Shown here: positions 33,332 to 41,278 of the stretch, one piece after another
How positions within the stretch are numbered: the stretch's first letter is position 1
How the letters are laid out: every line of letters begins with the position of its first letter
Source: Oscillospiraceae bacterium
GTDB lineage: Bacteria; Bacillota; Clostridia; Oscillospirales; Acutalibacteraceae
Length of the DNA: 43,148 nucleotides
Direction of reading: 5' to 3'
Assembly (NCBI GenBank): GCA_022508845.1
Contig: JAFLUL010000008.1
Span: 1 to 43,148 of the forward strand
Notes under the pieces: generated by a model
The model's database searches: none
What the model was told of the DNA's origin: nothing
The model's input: the letters and a program-made list of their open reading frames with translations, nothing else
Translations under genes and position numbers: made by a program

Positions 33332-34645
33332 ATGAGCAAAATTATAGTTGCGGGAGCCGGACACGGCGGACTGACGGCCGCCTATAATCTCGCGAAGGCG
33401 GGACACAGCGTTACTGTTTTTGAAAAGAACGACCCTCAAGAAACCGGACACGATTGGCACGACGGACTGAGCCTTTTCACCTTTGACAGAGTAAATATGC
33501 CCCGCCCGGACAAATCTCTTCTGACTCCGAACAAGGATATGCTGTTTTACAATCCGAAAAAATCAGTCAGTCTTGAACTGAACTTCCCCGAAAATCCGAA
33601 CACGGTTTTTATCGACAGGCAAAACCTTGTTCGACATCTTGTAAAGTGCTGCGAAGAAGCAGGCGTTGTTTTTCATTTTAACACAGAAGTTATTTGCGCG
33701 GCTTGCAACGCAAACAGAGTTCGGGGCATTAAGATAAGAGATAAAGACGGCAAACCGAAAACAGTTTTCGCAGATTTGGTAATAGATGCTGCGGGAATGG
33801 ACTCCCCTGTTAGAAAGAGCCTGCCGAAAAGCTTCGGGATAATGAACGAAATTCCCGATAAAGACGCGTTTTTCGTTTACAGGGCTTATTATGAAAAAAC
33901 AGATGAGAGCCGCTTAGACCCTCGCTATACTAATTACTTTTTCCATTGCGGACATCCTGGAATGGACTGGATGATAACAGAAGAGGACTATATGGATGTT
34001 CTCATAGGGCAGTTCGGAGGAATAACCGAGGAAGATGTTACAGAGGCGCTTTCGGATTTCAGAGAGGAATACCCATATCTCGGAGAAAAGCTTCTCAGAG
34101 GCGGAAAAATAAACAAAATCCCGCTCACAAAAACTCTGCCAAAAATAACCGCAAACGGCTATGCCGCGGTTGGAGACAGCGCGGGAATGACAGTGCCGCT
34201 AAACGGCTGCGGAATAGATCTGAGTATGCGTGCCGGAGGGCTTCTCGCAAAAGCGGTTTCCGGCGTAACGGACAGCAATTTCAGCGAAAAGAGGCTGTGG
34301 CCGTATCACCAGCGTTACTGCCTTATCCACGGAAACAAGCTTGTTATAATTGCAGTTCTAAGGGCGTTTCTTGCAAGCTTAAAGCAAGAAAACATTGACT
34401 TCATTATGGAAAAAAACATTCTCACCGCAACAGAGATAAATATGGCAAACGGCGATATGAGCGCGATAAACTTTGCCTATATAATAAAAAAGCTCAAGGC
34501 GATACTTCCGCAGGGATATCTTATCCCCGCGGCGATAAAGTCGATGCGAGGAGTTTTATCTCTGAAAAAAATATCCTCCGACATACCGGGAGAATACAAT
34601 GCAACCAGCATCCGCAAATGGCAGAAGTTATATGAAAGCATTTAA
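33332..34645 (+). CDS. FAD-dependent oxidoreductase
   Basis: A 437-residue protein started at ATG 33332, with GGAGG nine bases upstream; the frame is open to 33317. Seen: the N-terminal dinucleotide-binding fold KIIVAGAGHGGLTAAYNLAKAGHSVTVFEKND (GAGHGG), a motif DLVIDAAGMDSPVRK near residue 150, and the FAD motif GYAAVGDSAGMTVPLNGCGI near residue 280. This combination is typical of the geranylgeranyl-reductase/FixC-like group of flavoproteins. The substrate is unknown. It follows the membrane-fusion-like gene by 18 bp, so they may be cotranscribed. Confidence 0.87.
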   Translation: MSKIIVAGAGHGGLTAAYNLAKAGHSVTVFEKNDPQETGHDWHDGLSLFTFDRVNMPRPDKSLLTPNKDMLFYNPKKSVSLELNFPENPNTVFIDRQNLVRHLVKCCEEAGVVFHFNTEVICAACNANRVRGIKIRDKDGKPKTVFADLVIDAAGMDSPVRKSLPKSFGIMNEIPDKDAFFVYRAYYEKTDESRLDPRYTNYFFHCGHPGMDWMITEEDYMDVLIGQFGGITEEDVTEALSDFREEYPYLGEKLLRGGKINKIPLTKTLPKITANGYAAVGDSAGMTVPLNGCGIDLSMRAGGLLAKAVSGVTDSNFSEKRLWPYHQRYCLIHGNKLVIIAVLRAFLASLKQENIDFIMEKNILTATEINMANGDMSAINFAYIIKKLKAILPQGYLIPAAIKSMRGVLSLKKISSDIPGEYNATSIRKWQKLYESI

Positions 34646-34683
34646 TAAAATATCCGTTTCAAAAAATTTCGGAGAAGAAAAAT

Positions 34684-35667
34684 ATGAAAAATAAAATCAT
34701 TTATCTTTTTTTGGCGATATTAACGCTGATTGCAATTTTTACAGTATCCGCAAACGCCGCTGAACATACAGGGAAAGAGGATGTTTCCGAGGGAGAAAAG
34801 GAGCTTCTTGTTGCAGAGGATGAAAGCGTATGCTTTGTCAGAGGCGATGTGGATTTTGACGGCGAAATAACAGCAGCCGATGCAAGACTCATCTTAAGAT
34901 TTGCGGTTTTACTCCAAAAGCCGAGCGAAAAGGAGCTTTTATATGCAAATCTCAACTCTGACGTCGAAATAACAGCAGCCGACGCGAGAAAGGCTTTGAG
35001 AATAGCGGTTGAGCTTGACGCGGGTGCTCCTCACGAGAGCCGGGAAGAACTTATAATGGAAGCGGCAACCTGCTATGATATTGGAGTAACAGCCGATAAA
35101 TGCGCCTACTGCGGCAACCTTTTCAACTTTGGCATTATTCCTCAAAAGGATCACACCGGAGCGGGCTGGGAAATCATTTTGCCGTCAACCTGCACCGAAA
35201 CCGGATTAAAAGAAATGCACTGCGTTTTCTGCGATATTCTTATGCAAAGCGATGATATTCCTCTGAGCAGCCATATTTACGGAGAACTTATATACATAGG
35301 TGAGCGCGACTGCACAAGAATGCAGGAAGCATACCGCAAATGCAAAAACTGCGATCACTCCGAAAGCTATTTTTTCCGCCCGGGCTCTCACTCATATACG
35401 ATGACGGTAACCACCACCCCAACCTGTACGGATTACGGCATTGAAGAGTTTGCCTGCAGCAATTGCGGCAAGGTAAAGCCCGATTCCGTCCAGCATCCCC
35501 TTTTCCCGCTCGGACATAATGCCCCCGTAAACTGGACTGTGGTGAATTATCCAACCGAGACCGAGGACGGCTTGAAAATAAAGGGCTGCATTCGCTGCGG
35601 CGAAGTTCTCGAAAGCGAAATTATGCCTAAAACAGGAAATAACAGCGATCTTACCGAGGTCGAATGA
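34684..35667 (+). CDS. Secreted N-terminal dockerin, Cys-repeat protein
   Basis: A 327-residue secreted protein. Residues 1-26 are a signal peptide (ending SANAA). Residues ~53-113 hold two dockerin-type repeats, RGDVDFDGEITAADARLILR and a second ending ITAADARKALRIAVEL; the second lacks GD at its start, so its calcium site may be weakened. Residues ~125-320 hold about five Cys-rich modules with C-x2-C pairs (CAYCG, CVFC, CKNC, CSNCG, CIRCG), each preceded by a Thr-containing loop and a His, possibly zinc-binding. Dockerins normally bind cohesins and usually sit at the C-terminus, so this order is unusual. No catalytic domain is visible. Confidence 0.82.
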   Translation: MKNKIIYLFLAILTLIAIFTVSANAAEHTGKEDVSEGEKELLVAEDESVCFVRGDVDFDGEITAADARLILRFAVLLQKPSEKELLYANLNSDVEITAADARKALRIAVELDAGAPHESREELIMEAATCYDIGVTADKCAYCGNLFNFGIIPQKDHTGAGWEIILPSTCTETGLKEMHCVFCDILMQSDDIPLSSHIYGELIYIGERDCTRMQEAYRKCKNCDHSESYFFRPGSHSYTMTVTTTPTCTDYGIEEFACSNCGKVKPDSVQHPLFPLGHNAPVNWTVVNYPTETEDGLKIKGCIRCGEVLESEIMPKTGNNSDLTEVE

Positions 35668-35688
35668 TATATTAAACTAAAAAAATAC

Positions 35689-35724
35689 AAAAGGAACCGA
35701 AGAATCATTCCTTCGGTTCCTTTT
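35689..35724 (+). terminator. Bidirectional terminator
   Basis: AAGGAACCGAAG (35691-35702) pairs with CTTCGGTTCCTT (35711-35722), with A and T runs at the sides. It separates the dockerin gene (+) from the phosphoribosyltransferase-like gene (-). Confidence 0.88.
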
Positions 35725-35745
35725 ATGCATTTTGCAATATTTTAA

Positions 35746-36387
35746 CTATAAAGCCGAGCATCCAAAAGAATTAACGAGAGCATCTATTTTTTCACCTCTG
35801 GCACACATCGGACAATTATGGGTGGGACTCATAACATAGTCCGGCAGGTCGTTTGTGTCAAAAACCGAATGAACGGGTATTCCAACACACTCGTTGATTC
35901 TTGAAAAGACCGAACAAATTCCGGTTGGAGTTCCGCCATAATATCTTACAGCCTCAACGGCAGACTGAGCGGTATAACCCGTAACAACGGATGCAGCCAG
36001 AATCAGCACGTTTTTACCCCTTATCATAGGCGCGGTATTATCGCGGAAATAGAGCTGGCTGCCTCCAACGTGCTCGGGAGTTAAAACAAAGATATTATTA
36101 TCTGAATTCACAACAAAAAGATCGGACGCGGTCAGCTCCTCGGCAAGGTATGCGCCGATAACTTCCGTATTGTCAAGACACAGAATCGTGTCTACTGCCG
36201 TGCTGAATTTATAGTGCTCTGCCAGATTTCCGGCTATTTCCTTTGCCTCTTTTATGCTCGCCTTATTTGACGCAACATCAATAAAATAGTTCATATGGCT
36301 GTGAGAGGTTGCGAAATGACCTTTATATATATACAGATGAAGGTTGGTATTTGGCAAACCTATTTTGTAACATTCTCCGAGTGGCAT
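35746..36387 (-). CDS. Phosphoribosyltransferase-like protein, altered PRPP loop
   Basis: A 213-residue protein resembling type I phosphoribosyltransferases of the orotate type. Seen: a beta-rich N-terminus (NTNLHLYIYKGHFAT), AVDTILCLDNTEVIGAYLAEEL, NIFVLTPEHVG, and a PRPP-loop-like strand KNVLILAASVVTGYTAQSAVEA (LILAASVVTG at ~128-137). Canonical loops read V-D-D/E-x-x-x-T-G; here the acidic pair is Ala-Ala, with only TG kept. The C-terminus has NCPMCARG plus a later Cys, perhaps a metal or redox site. It has GGAGGG and ATG 36387. A catalytic role is doubtful; a regulatory or ligand-binding role is possible. No pyrimidine genes are adjacent. Confidence 0.72.
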   Translation of the reverse strand: MPLGECYKIGLPNTNLHLYIYKGHFATSHSHMNYFIDVASNKASIKEAKEIAGNLAEHYKFSTAVDTILCLDNTEVIGAYLAEELTASDLFVVNSDNNIFVLTPEHVGGSQLYFRDNTAPMIRGKNVLILAASVVTGYTAQSAVEAVRYYGGTPTGICSVFSRINECVGIPVHSVFDTNDLPDYVMSPTHNCPMCARGEKIDALVNSFGCSAL

Positions 36388-36444
36388 ATTATTCCCTCCG
36401 ATAAAAGTTTTATAGGTTTATAGTATCAAACGAATAAATGATTG

Positions 36445-38736
36445 TCAAGAGTGATAATTATTATATGACCGTTCATCGTATTTTTGCAGTTTTCCGGCAA
36501 AGGTATCGTCGGCGGTATAATCATCGGCAGCATTGTTAAGCCAGGAAAAGCTGTCATCAATGTTTTTTTCTCCCGCCGATAGCCTGTTGTTTACGGTGCT
36601 CACAAGCCCTATGCTTTGCCCAAGGAGCTCGCATATTTCATCATAAAACGTTAAAATTTCGTCAATCGGCAAGTGCTCTCTTCCGTTTATACTGAACGAA
36701 ACAGAATTGCTCATTTCTTCAATCATCTTTTTTCCGTCATAGAGATAAAGCGTATAAACGTAGGTCGCGTTACCGTTACTGATTTTTGGATAAAATTCTA
36801 AGATACGCGTTTTTTCCTCACCAACATAAAGATAATATGCCTTTTGGTCGCCGTGATAAAGCCCAAGCTTTTTTTCCCACACCGTTTTTTCATTATCAAT
36901 AACCTCAAGCGAGAATGTGTCTTCACCGAAAAAACTGACTTTAATATCCTCTTGTTCCCAGTCATTGTCAAGATACGCCGACATACTTTTAGAAAATTCG
37001 AGGCCGTCCGGTGAGGGAACAGCAAAATATGCGTAAAATGTCTTTTTCATTTTCGGTTCCGTTGAGGAGTTGTCGAAAAATGAAATGGTCTTAAATATAC
37101 GGTAAAGTCCCGCAGTATAGCTGTTTTCGAGATAGCCGCAGTAATCAAACCAGTTAACTGACCATTCATATTCCCCTCCCGGCACAATAACAATCTGTTG
37201 CATTGAGGAATAATTATCAAAACCGAACAGAGACTTCCATTCGCCGTTTGAAAAGACTTGAATTTCATAATAATCGTATGCAATAAAAGCCCCTTCTCCG
37301 AGTTCTCCGCCCTCTTGCTTTAGCTTGAGCGTCATTCCTATGGGGGTTACATCCTCTGCACTCAGAGTTATTCCCCACGACGAATCGTCGGAAGGAATAT
37401 AACCGGTTGCGGTGTTTTCAACAAAAGCTCCCTCAAGAAAAGCCTTTGCATGAGCGCCGCCCGGCATCAGATTATTAAGTTCGCCGTCAGGATCACATAA
37501 AACTATTTCATTGTTCTCTACACGGGCTTCATAAAGCCGCTCTTCCCCTCCGTTTTCGGATGAATCCAGTTTAACGTAAAGCTTGTTTCCGAACGCACTC
37601 TTTTCAAAGGAGGGCTCGCCCCAATTTGATAAAAATATATTTAGATAAAAGCCGTCGCTCTTCTCTCTTTGAGCAAAAAAAGTAAATGTGAAAACTCCTG
37701 AGGTGGGTCCCATTCCAAGAGAACACAGTTCCTTATTTCCGTCGCCGTCAATATCAAATTCTATCGAATCATAAAAGGACAGAAAATCGCCCTCTTTATA
37801 CCCAGTGTTCTTTTCTTTGGGGTCGGTTAAAAAGCCCACCGTTATCGCAGCGCACACAATAACGGCGATAATTATTATCCAAAATGCCGGCCGTTTATAG
37901 CTGAGAACACCTTTCACCCTGCGCTTAACGTCCGTTTCGCCGAATGCCACCGGGCAGGCAGAAATGCTCTTTCGCGAAACGCTCAGCGATAAAAGCGTTC
38001 TTGAATAGTCCTTTTTTTCTTCGCTGCTAAACTGACGAATTACCTTTTCATCGCAGGCAAGCTCAATATCGCGGCAAAGAAGAATAAACGCTAGCCACAT
38101 TAAAGGGTTAAACCAATACACCGCTAAAATCAGAAAACCTACGGGCTTATACCAATGATCTCCCCTTTTTATGTGTCCTTCTTCGTGGGCTATAACAAAG
38201 GCGCGCTCGTTTTCATCCACACCGAAGGGAAGATATATTTTCGGGCGGAAAAGCCCCAAAACAAATGGCGATTGAGCGGCGCATTCATAAATGTTTTTCT
38301 CCAGCAGCACAGACTCGGCAACACCGCGCTTTACCTTTATAAAACTAAAAAGAGAATAAAAGAGCATACATATGACGCCTGCAAGCCAAACATAAGATAT
38401 TATGAGCATAGGGTCAACAGAAGCAGCAGCTTCTCCTGCCGGGACAACCGACGTATCGTTTGAAATAATCGGCGAAACATTATCAACAGTATTTTGAGCG
38501 CTGCCGAAGAAATCAAACTGGTCCGAAGCCATCGTTACAGGCGGAGTTTTAGGAATAAGGCTCAAAACACTCTCCATTGAAAACGGCAAAATGAGCCTCA
38601 GTGCAACAAGCCCCCATAATATACATCTGAAGAACTTAGGAGCATTCTTAAAAACAATACGAAACAAACATACCGCCAAAATGAGCCAACCTGCAGTTAT
38701 GCTCATATTGAGAAGCCTTAAGAACAAATCTGTCAC
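36445..38736 (-). CDS. BlaR1-type M56 sensor with Ig-like ectodomain
   Basis: A 763-residue integral membrane metallopeptidase. The GTG start at 38736 overlaps the blaI-like stop (GTGA), with GGAGGTGAT upstream. Residues ~1-305 are the M56 part with about four membrane helices, zinc motif H184-E-E-G-H188 and E225 in ELACDEKV. The helix at about 283-303 leads to a large outer region. Unlike BlaR1/MecR1 there is no penicillin-binding sensor with SxxK; residues ~315-445 are a beta domain, and ~455-560 match the Big_14-type Ig-like pattern (SWGITLSAEDVTPIGMTLKL, then YYEIQVFSNGEWKSL). The ligand is therefore unlikely to be a beta-lactam. Known mechanism: ligand binding triggers cleavage of the BlaI-type repressor. 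Confidence 0.88.
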   Translation of the reverse strand: MTDLFLRLLNMSITAGWLILAVCLFRIVFKNAPKFFRCILWGLVALRLILPFSMESVLSLIPKTPPVTMASDQFDFFGSAQNTVDNVSPIISNDTSVVPAGEAAASVDPMLIISYVWLAGVICMLFYSLFSFIKVKRGVAESVLLEKNIYECAAQSPFVLGLFRPKIYLPFGVDENERAFVIAHEEGHIKRGDHWYKPVGFLILAVYWFNPLMWLAFILLCRDIELACDEKVIRQFSSEEKKDYSRTLLSLSVSRKSISACPVAFGETDVKRRVKGVLSYKRPAFWIIIIAVIVCAAITVGFLTDPKEKNTGYKEGDFLSFYDSIEFDIDGDGNKELCSLGMGPTSGVFTFTFFAQREKSDGFYLNIFLSNWGEPSFEKSAFGNKLYVKLDSSENGGEERLYEARVENNEIVLCDPDGELNNLMPGGAHAKAFLEGAFVENTATGYIPSDDSSWGITLSAEDVTPIGMTLKLKQEGGELGEGAFIAYDYYEIQVFSNGEWKSLFGFDNYSSMQQIVIVPGGEYEWSVNWFDYCGYLENSYTAGLYRIFKTISFFDNSSTEPKMKKTFYAYFAVPSPDGLEFSKSMSAYLDNDWEQEDIKVSFFGEDTFSLEVIDNEKTVWEKKLGLYHGDQKAYYLYVGEEKTRILEFYPKISNGNATYVYTLYLYDGKKMIEEMSNSVSFSINGREHLPIDEILTFYDEICELLGQSIGLVSTVNNRLSAGEKNIDDSFSWLNNAADDYTADDTFAGKLQKYDERSYNNYHS

Positions 38737-39101
38737 TTATCATCACCTCCATAGGTGTCTATCATACGGCGAATCTCTTCAACTTCCTTTTTTGAAATAT
38801 CACGCCGTTTTGAAAACGCTGCAACAAAAGCCGGAAGAGAACCCTCAAACGTTTTTTCAAGCAGCTCATCCATTTCGGAGGCCTGCACCTCCTCCTTTGA
38901 AACAAGGGAAGAAACAATTGTGTTTTCATTTTTAACAACTCCGCGTTCGCTTAGCCGTTTTATAACAGTATAGGTTGTTGTTTTGCTCCATCCAAGCTTT
39001 TCTTTGCAAAGGCTGCAAAGATGAGTGCTGTTTATCGGCTCGTTCTCCCATAAAATCAAACAAAATCTGTATTCGCTTTCAAAAATTTTCGGTATTGACA
39101 T
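38733..39101 (-). CDS. BlaI/MecI-family transcriptional repressor
   Basis: About 122 residues from ATG 39101, with AAAAAAGGAGA upstream; the open frame up to 39149 lacks a ribosome site. Seen: N-terminal winged helix MSIPKIFESEYRFCLILWENEPINSTHLC, KLGWSKTTTYTVIKRLSERGVV (recognition helix), and a C-terminal dimer domain with LPAFVAAFSKRR. The family represses its own operon and target genes and is inactivated by the partner M56 protease. Two palindromes in its promoter are probable operators. It is co-translated with the BlaR-type gene. Confidence 0.93.
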   Translation of the reverse strand: MSIPKIFESEYRFCLILWENEPINSTHLCSLCKEKLGWSKTTTYTVIKRLSERGVVKNENTIVSSLVSKEEVQASEMDELLEKTFEGSLPAFVAAFSKRRDISKKEVEEIRRMIDTYGGDDK

Positions 39102-39126
39102 AAAAATCTCCTTTTTTGCTTGCAAT

Positions 39127-39140
39127 TCTAATGCATTAGA
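39127..39140 (-). promoter_or_regulatory. Operator 1 of the BlaI-type repressor
   Basis: A perfect 14-bp palindrome TCTAATGCATTAGA, followed by CC. It shares the pattern with the second operator at 39156. Located between the promoter and the repressor start codon. Confidence 0.72.
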
Positions 39141-39155
39141 CCTTTGCAAACATCA

Positions 39156-39171
39156 GTCTAACATATTAGAC
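39156..39171 (-). promoter_or_regulatory. Operator 2 of the BlaI-type repressor
   Basis: A 16-bp palindrome GTCTAACATATTAGAC with a 4-bp centre, followed by C. Centres of the two operators are 30 bp apart, close to three helical turns, which puts them on the same face. It overlaps the region just downstream of the -35 box TTGACA (39184-39179 on the minus strand). Confidence 0.72.
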
Positions 39172-39193
39172 CTAAGCTTGTCAAGTTTTTTGC

Positions 39194-39236
39194 AAAAAAA
39201 CTGCGGAAAATTACGCCACAGCATAATTTTCCGCAG
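39194..39236 (-). terminator. Terminator of the lipase-like dockerin gene
   Basis: CTGCGGAAAATTA (39201-39213) pairs with TAATTTTCCGCAG (39224-39236). Read on the minus strand the stem is followed by a run of T (39200-39194), so it stops transcription coming from the gene ending at 39258. Confidence 0.88.
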
Positions 39237-39257
39237 ATGCAGATACTTTTTATTTAA

Positions 39258-41108
39258 TTAAAGAGCAGAAAAGCCGTCTTCAAGACCAACCGAATATCTG
39301 AGAATGAGCCTTGCATCGGCGGCGTCAATAAGACCGGAACCGTTTACATCGCCTATGAGACGCATAATATTTGAAGGTTCACCCTCAAGGCCAACCGCAT
39401 ATCTGAGAGCCAGACGGGCGTCGGCGGCGTTTATTTTGCCGTTCACGTCAAGATCGCCGTAAATATAGTCGTTTATCTCGCTGTCGGACGGATCCGAAAA
39501 AGCGGAAACTTTATTTCCCAGAACGCTTTTTGAAAGATACTGAGGATAGCTTGTGTTCTGCCAAACTGTGCGCTGGGTATCGGAGCAAACAAGCCAAACA
39601 AGAAACGCCGCAGCCGATTCGGAGGCAAAATCCATATGCTGATGGTTTTTAATAAACCAGGTGTTTTCAGGAAGGAAGCAGCTTGACGCATCAACGGCTC
39701 TTCCGGGTTCAACATGGTTATGGTTGCCGTTTTTGCACTGTTTTGAGAGCTTAACGCGGCCCTTGATATCGCCCGTTGTTGCGCCGATACCGGAATAGCG
39801 GGTTGCCTGAAGCCCGTCGGACTGCTCCGTCAGACTGGAGGTTATTGGAAGAACCTGAAGATTATATCCGGCAACGACAGAAACATTTATACCGTTATTC
39901 TGAGCCTTATTCAAAGTAGTTTCGGTGTGATCAAGGATTTCGCGGCCTGCTTCTATTTTTTTAAGCAGCTCATCGCTTATCTCTTTTTTGCTGCCGAACA
40001 TAAAGGATATTGCCTCATTATAGCTATCGCTCGGAACAACAGCCCAAAGCCCCGGGATATTGCGAAGATATTCGCGAAGTCCTCCGGAATAGATATAGTT
40101 ATCCGCCTTAACCATAATCTCCTTATAGCCTGAACCGAAGGTTGCAAACAGTCCCTGATCGCTCATAATATATGCGGCGAGAGTCAGCGAAAAAATCGCG
40201 GCAAGAGAAGAGAGCGATGAATTACCGATGAAACCACGGAAAGCGTTTGAAACAAGCCCGAGAGGATCGGCGCTCATATAACGCATAAATGCATCGCCTA
40301 CATCATTGCCCCTTAAAACATCATATATACCTATGAGATCGCCTATGGTATCCGCGTCCTTGATAGCGTCCGATACTGTAACAACAAGGTCGCCGCTCAT
40401 AACATCGCCTATAAGCGAGCTTCCTGTTGCAAAGGAATCAAGAAATACGCACGATTTTAAGTTATCCTTTGCATGCTCCTCATAGAGATAGAGATAAGCG
40501 TTTGCAACAACTGAGCCGTAGCCTCCCGCAACAACCGAAACACGCTTAGCATTCATATTGGATTCAACTGTTTCAATGTAGCTTTTGAGAAGAGAGGCAT
40601 TGTCAGCAGGGGAAACGCGCCAATCGTATGTAAAAACAAAAATATCCTTTTCGGTGACCTTGCCATCGGCAGCGGCGGCAAAAGCTGCTATATTTTCAGA
40701 GTAAATACCCTTGGACTCATCTTTATTATAGTAAACAGGGCTTGTGTATTTGTGCGGGCCGAGCTTAAGATTTTTTGAATTGCCGTTTTCATCGCACTGA
40801 ATGGAATAAAAAATCTTCTCTATAACGCCGTTTATTTTGTCAGTGCCAACTGAAACATCCTCAGCTGCCATAACAAAGCCGATAAGCATATCGGTAACAT
40901 ATTTTGTAAAATCATCGGAATTAAAGTTAAATATCTCCGATTCGGTGATTGTGTTCGGATTCTGATAGAGGATTATCTCTGTCATATCCGGTATAAACAC
41001 AACAGGAACCACCGCGCTTGCCGCTGCGCTTACGCCGAGCGGAAGAGAGGCGAGCATTAAAACGGCACATATTACTGCCGTGATTTTTTTCAGGATCCTA
41101 TGCTTCAT
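39258..41108 (-). CDS. Secreted LCAT/lipase-like protein with C-terminal dockerin
   Basis: A 616-residue secreted protein. Residues 1-29 are a signal peptide (KKITAVICAVLMLASLPLGVSAA). The body resembles alpha/beta hydrolases of the lecithin:cholesterol acyltransferase/lipase type: VPVVFIPDMTE, then FTYDWRVSPADNASLL (~159-174), then NAKRVSVVAGGYGSVVANAYL (here ~187-207; the elbow GGYGS at 195-199). In active enzymes the elbow reads G-x-S-x-G; here the middle residue is Tyr and the only nearby Ser is displaced. Residues ~549-616 hold two dockerin repeats (GDLDVNGKINAADARLALR and GDVNGSGLIDAADARLILR). AGGAGG precedes ATG 41108. Catalysis is uncertain. Confidence 0.83.
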   Translation of the reverse strand: MKHRILKKITAVICAVLMLASLPLGVSAAASAVVPVVFIPDMTEIILYQNPNTITESEIFNFNSDDFTKYVTDMLIGFVMAAEDVSVGTDKINGVIEKIFYSIQCDENGNSKNLKLGPHKYTSPVYYNKDESKGIYSENIAAFAAAADGKVTEKDIFVFTYDWRVSPADNASLLKSYIETVESNMNAKRVSVVAGGYGSVVANAYLYLYEEHAKDNLKSCVFLDSFATGSSLIGDVMSGDLVVTVSDAIKDADTIGDLIGIYDVLRGNDVGDAFMRYMSADPLGLVSNAFRGFIGNSSLSSLAAIFSLTLAAYIMSDQGLFATFGSGYKEIMVKADNYIYSGGLREYLRNIPGLWAVVPSDSYNEAISFMFGSKKEISDELLKKIEAGREILDHTETTLNKAQNNGINVSVVAGYNLQVLPITSSLTEQSDGLQATRYSGIGATTGDIKGRVKLSKQCKNGNHNHVEPGRAVDASSCFLPENTWFIKNHQHMDFASESAAAFLVWLVCSDTQRTVWQNTSYPQYLSKSVLGNKVSAFSDPSDSEINDYIYGDLDVNGKINAADARLALRYAVGLEGEPSNIMRLIGDVNGSGLIDAADARLILRYSVGLEDGFSAL

Positions 41109-41148
41109 TATTTTTTCCTCCTGTAACGGATATAATAACTTATTTTCA

Positions 41149-41177
41149 ATTATATACTATAATCGTCAATATTTCAA
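41149..41177 (-). promoter_or_regulatory. Promoter of the lipase-like dockerin gene
   Basis: Minus-strand TTGAAA (41177-41172), 17-bp spacer, TATAAT (41154-41149), about 40 bp before the ATG. Confidence 0.65.
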
Positions 41178-41217
41178 TAGTGAAAATCCTAATTTAATAA
41201 AGAAATAAATGCTATTC

Positions 41218-41246
41218 TTGACATAAAGCTTCAAAACTGATAAAAT
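41218..41246 (+). promoter_or_regulatory. Promoter of the GMP synthetase subunit gene
   Basis: TTGACA (41218-41223), 17-bp spacer, TAAAAT (41241-41246). GGAGG at 41268-41272 precedes ATG at 41279/41280. No purine riboswitch pattern was seen in the short leader. Confidence 0.78.
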
Positions 41247-41278
41247 TTTGTTGAAAATAATAATTTTGGAGGAAAACA

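Noticed and set aside
33946..34398. 150-residue Arg/Asn-rich open frame on the plus strand
   Set aside because: Lies in another frame within the FAD oxidoreductase, whose FAD motif GDSAG is encoded across this stretch.
35746..36387. Calling the gene pyrE (orotate phosphoribosyltransferase)
   Set aside because: The acidic PRPP pair is absent and no pyrimidine gene is adjacent, so the enzyme name is not supported.
41160..41278. Purine riboswitch before the GMP synthetase gene
   Set aside because: The leader between promoter and start codon is too short and shows none of the conserved aptamer core.
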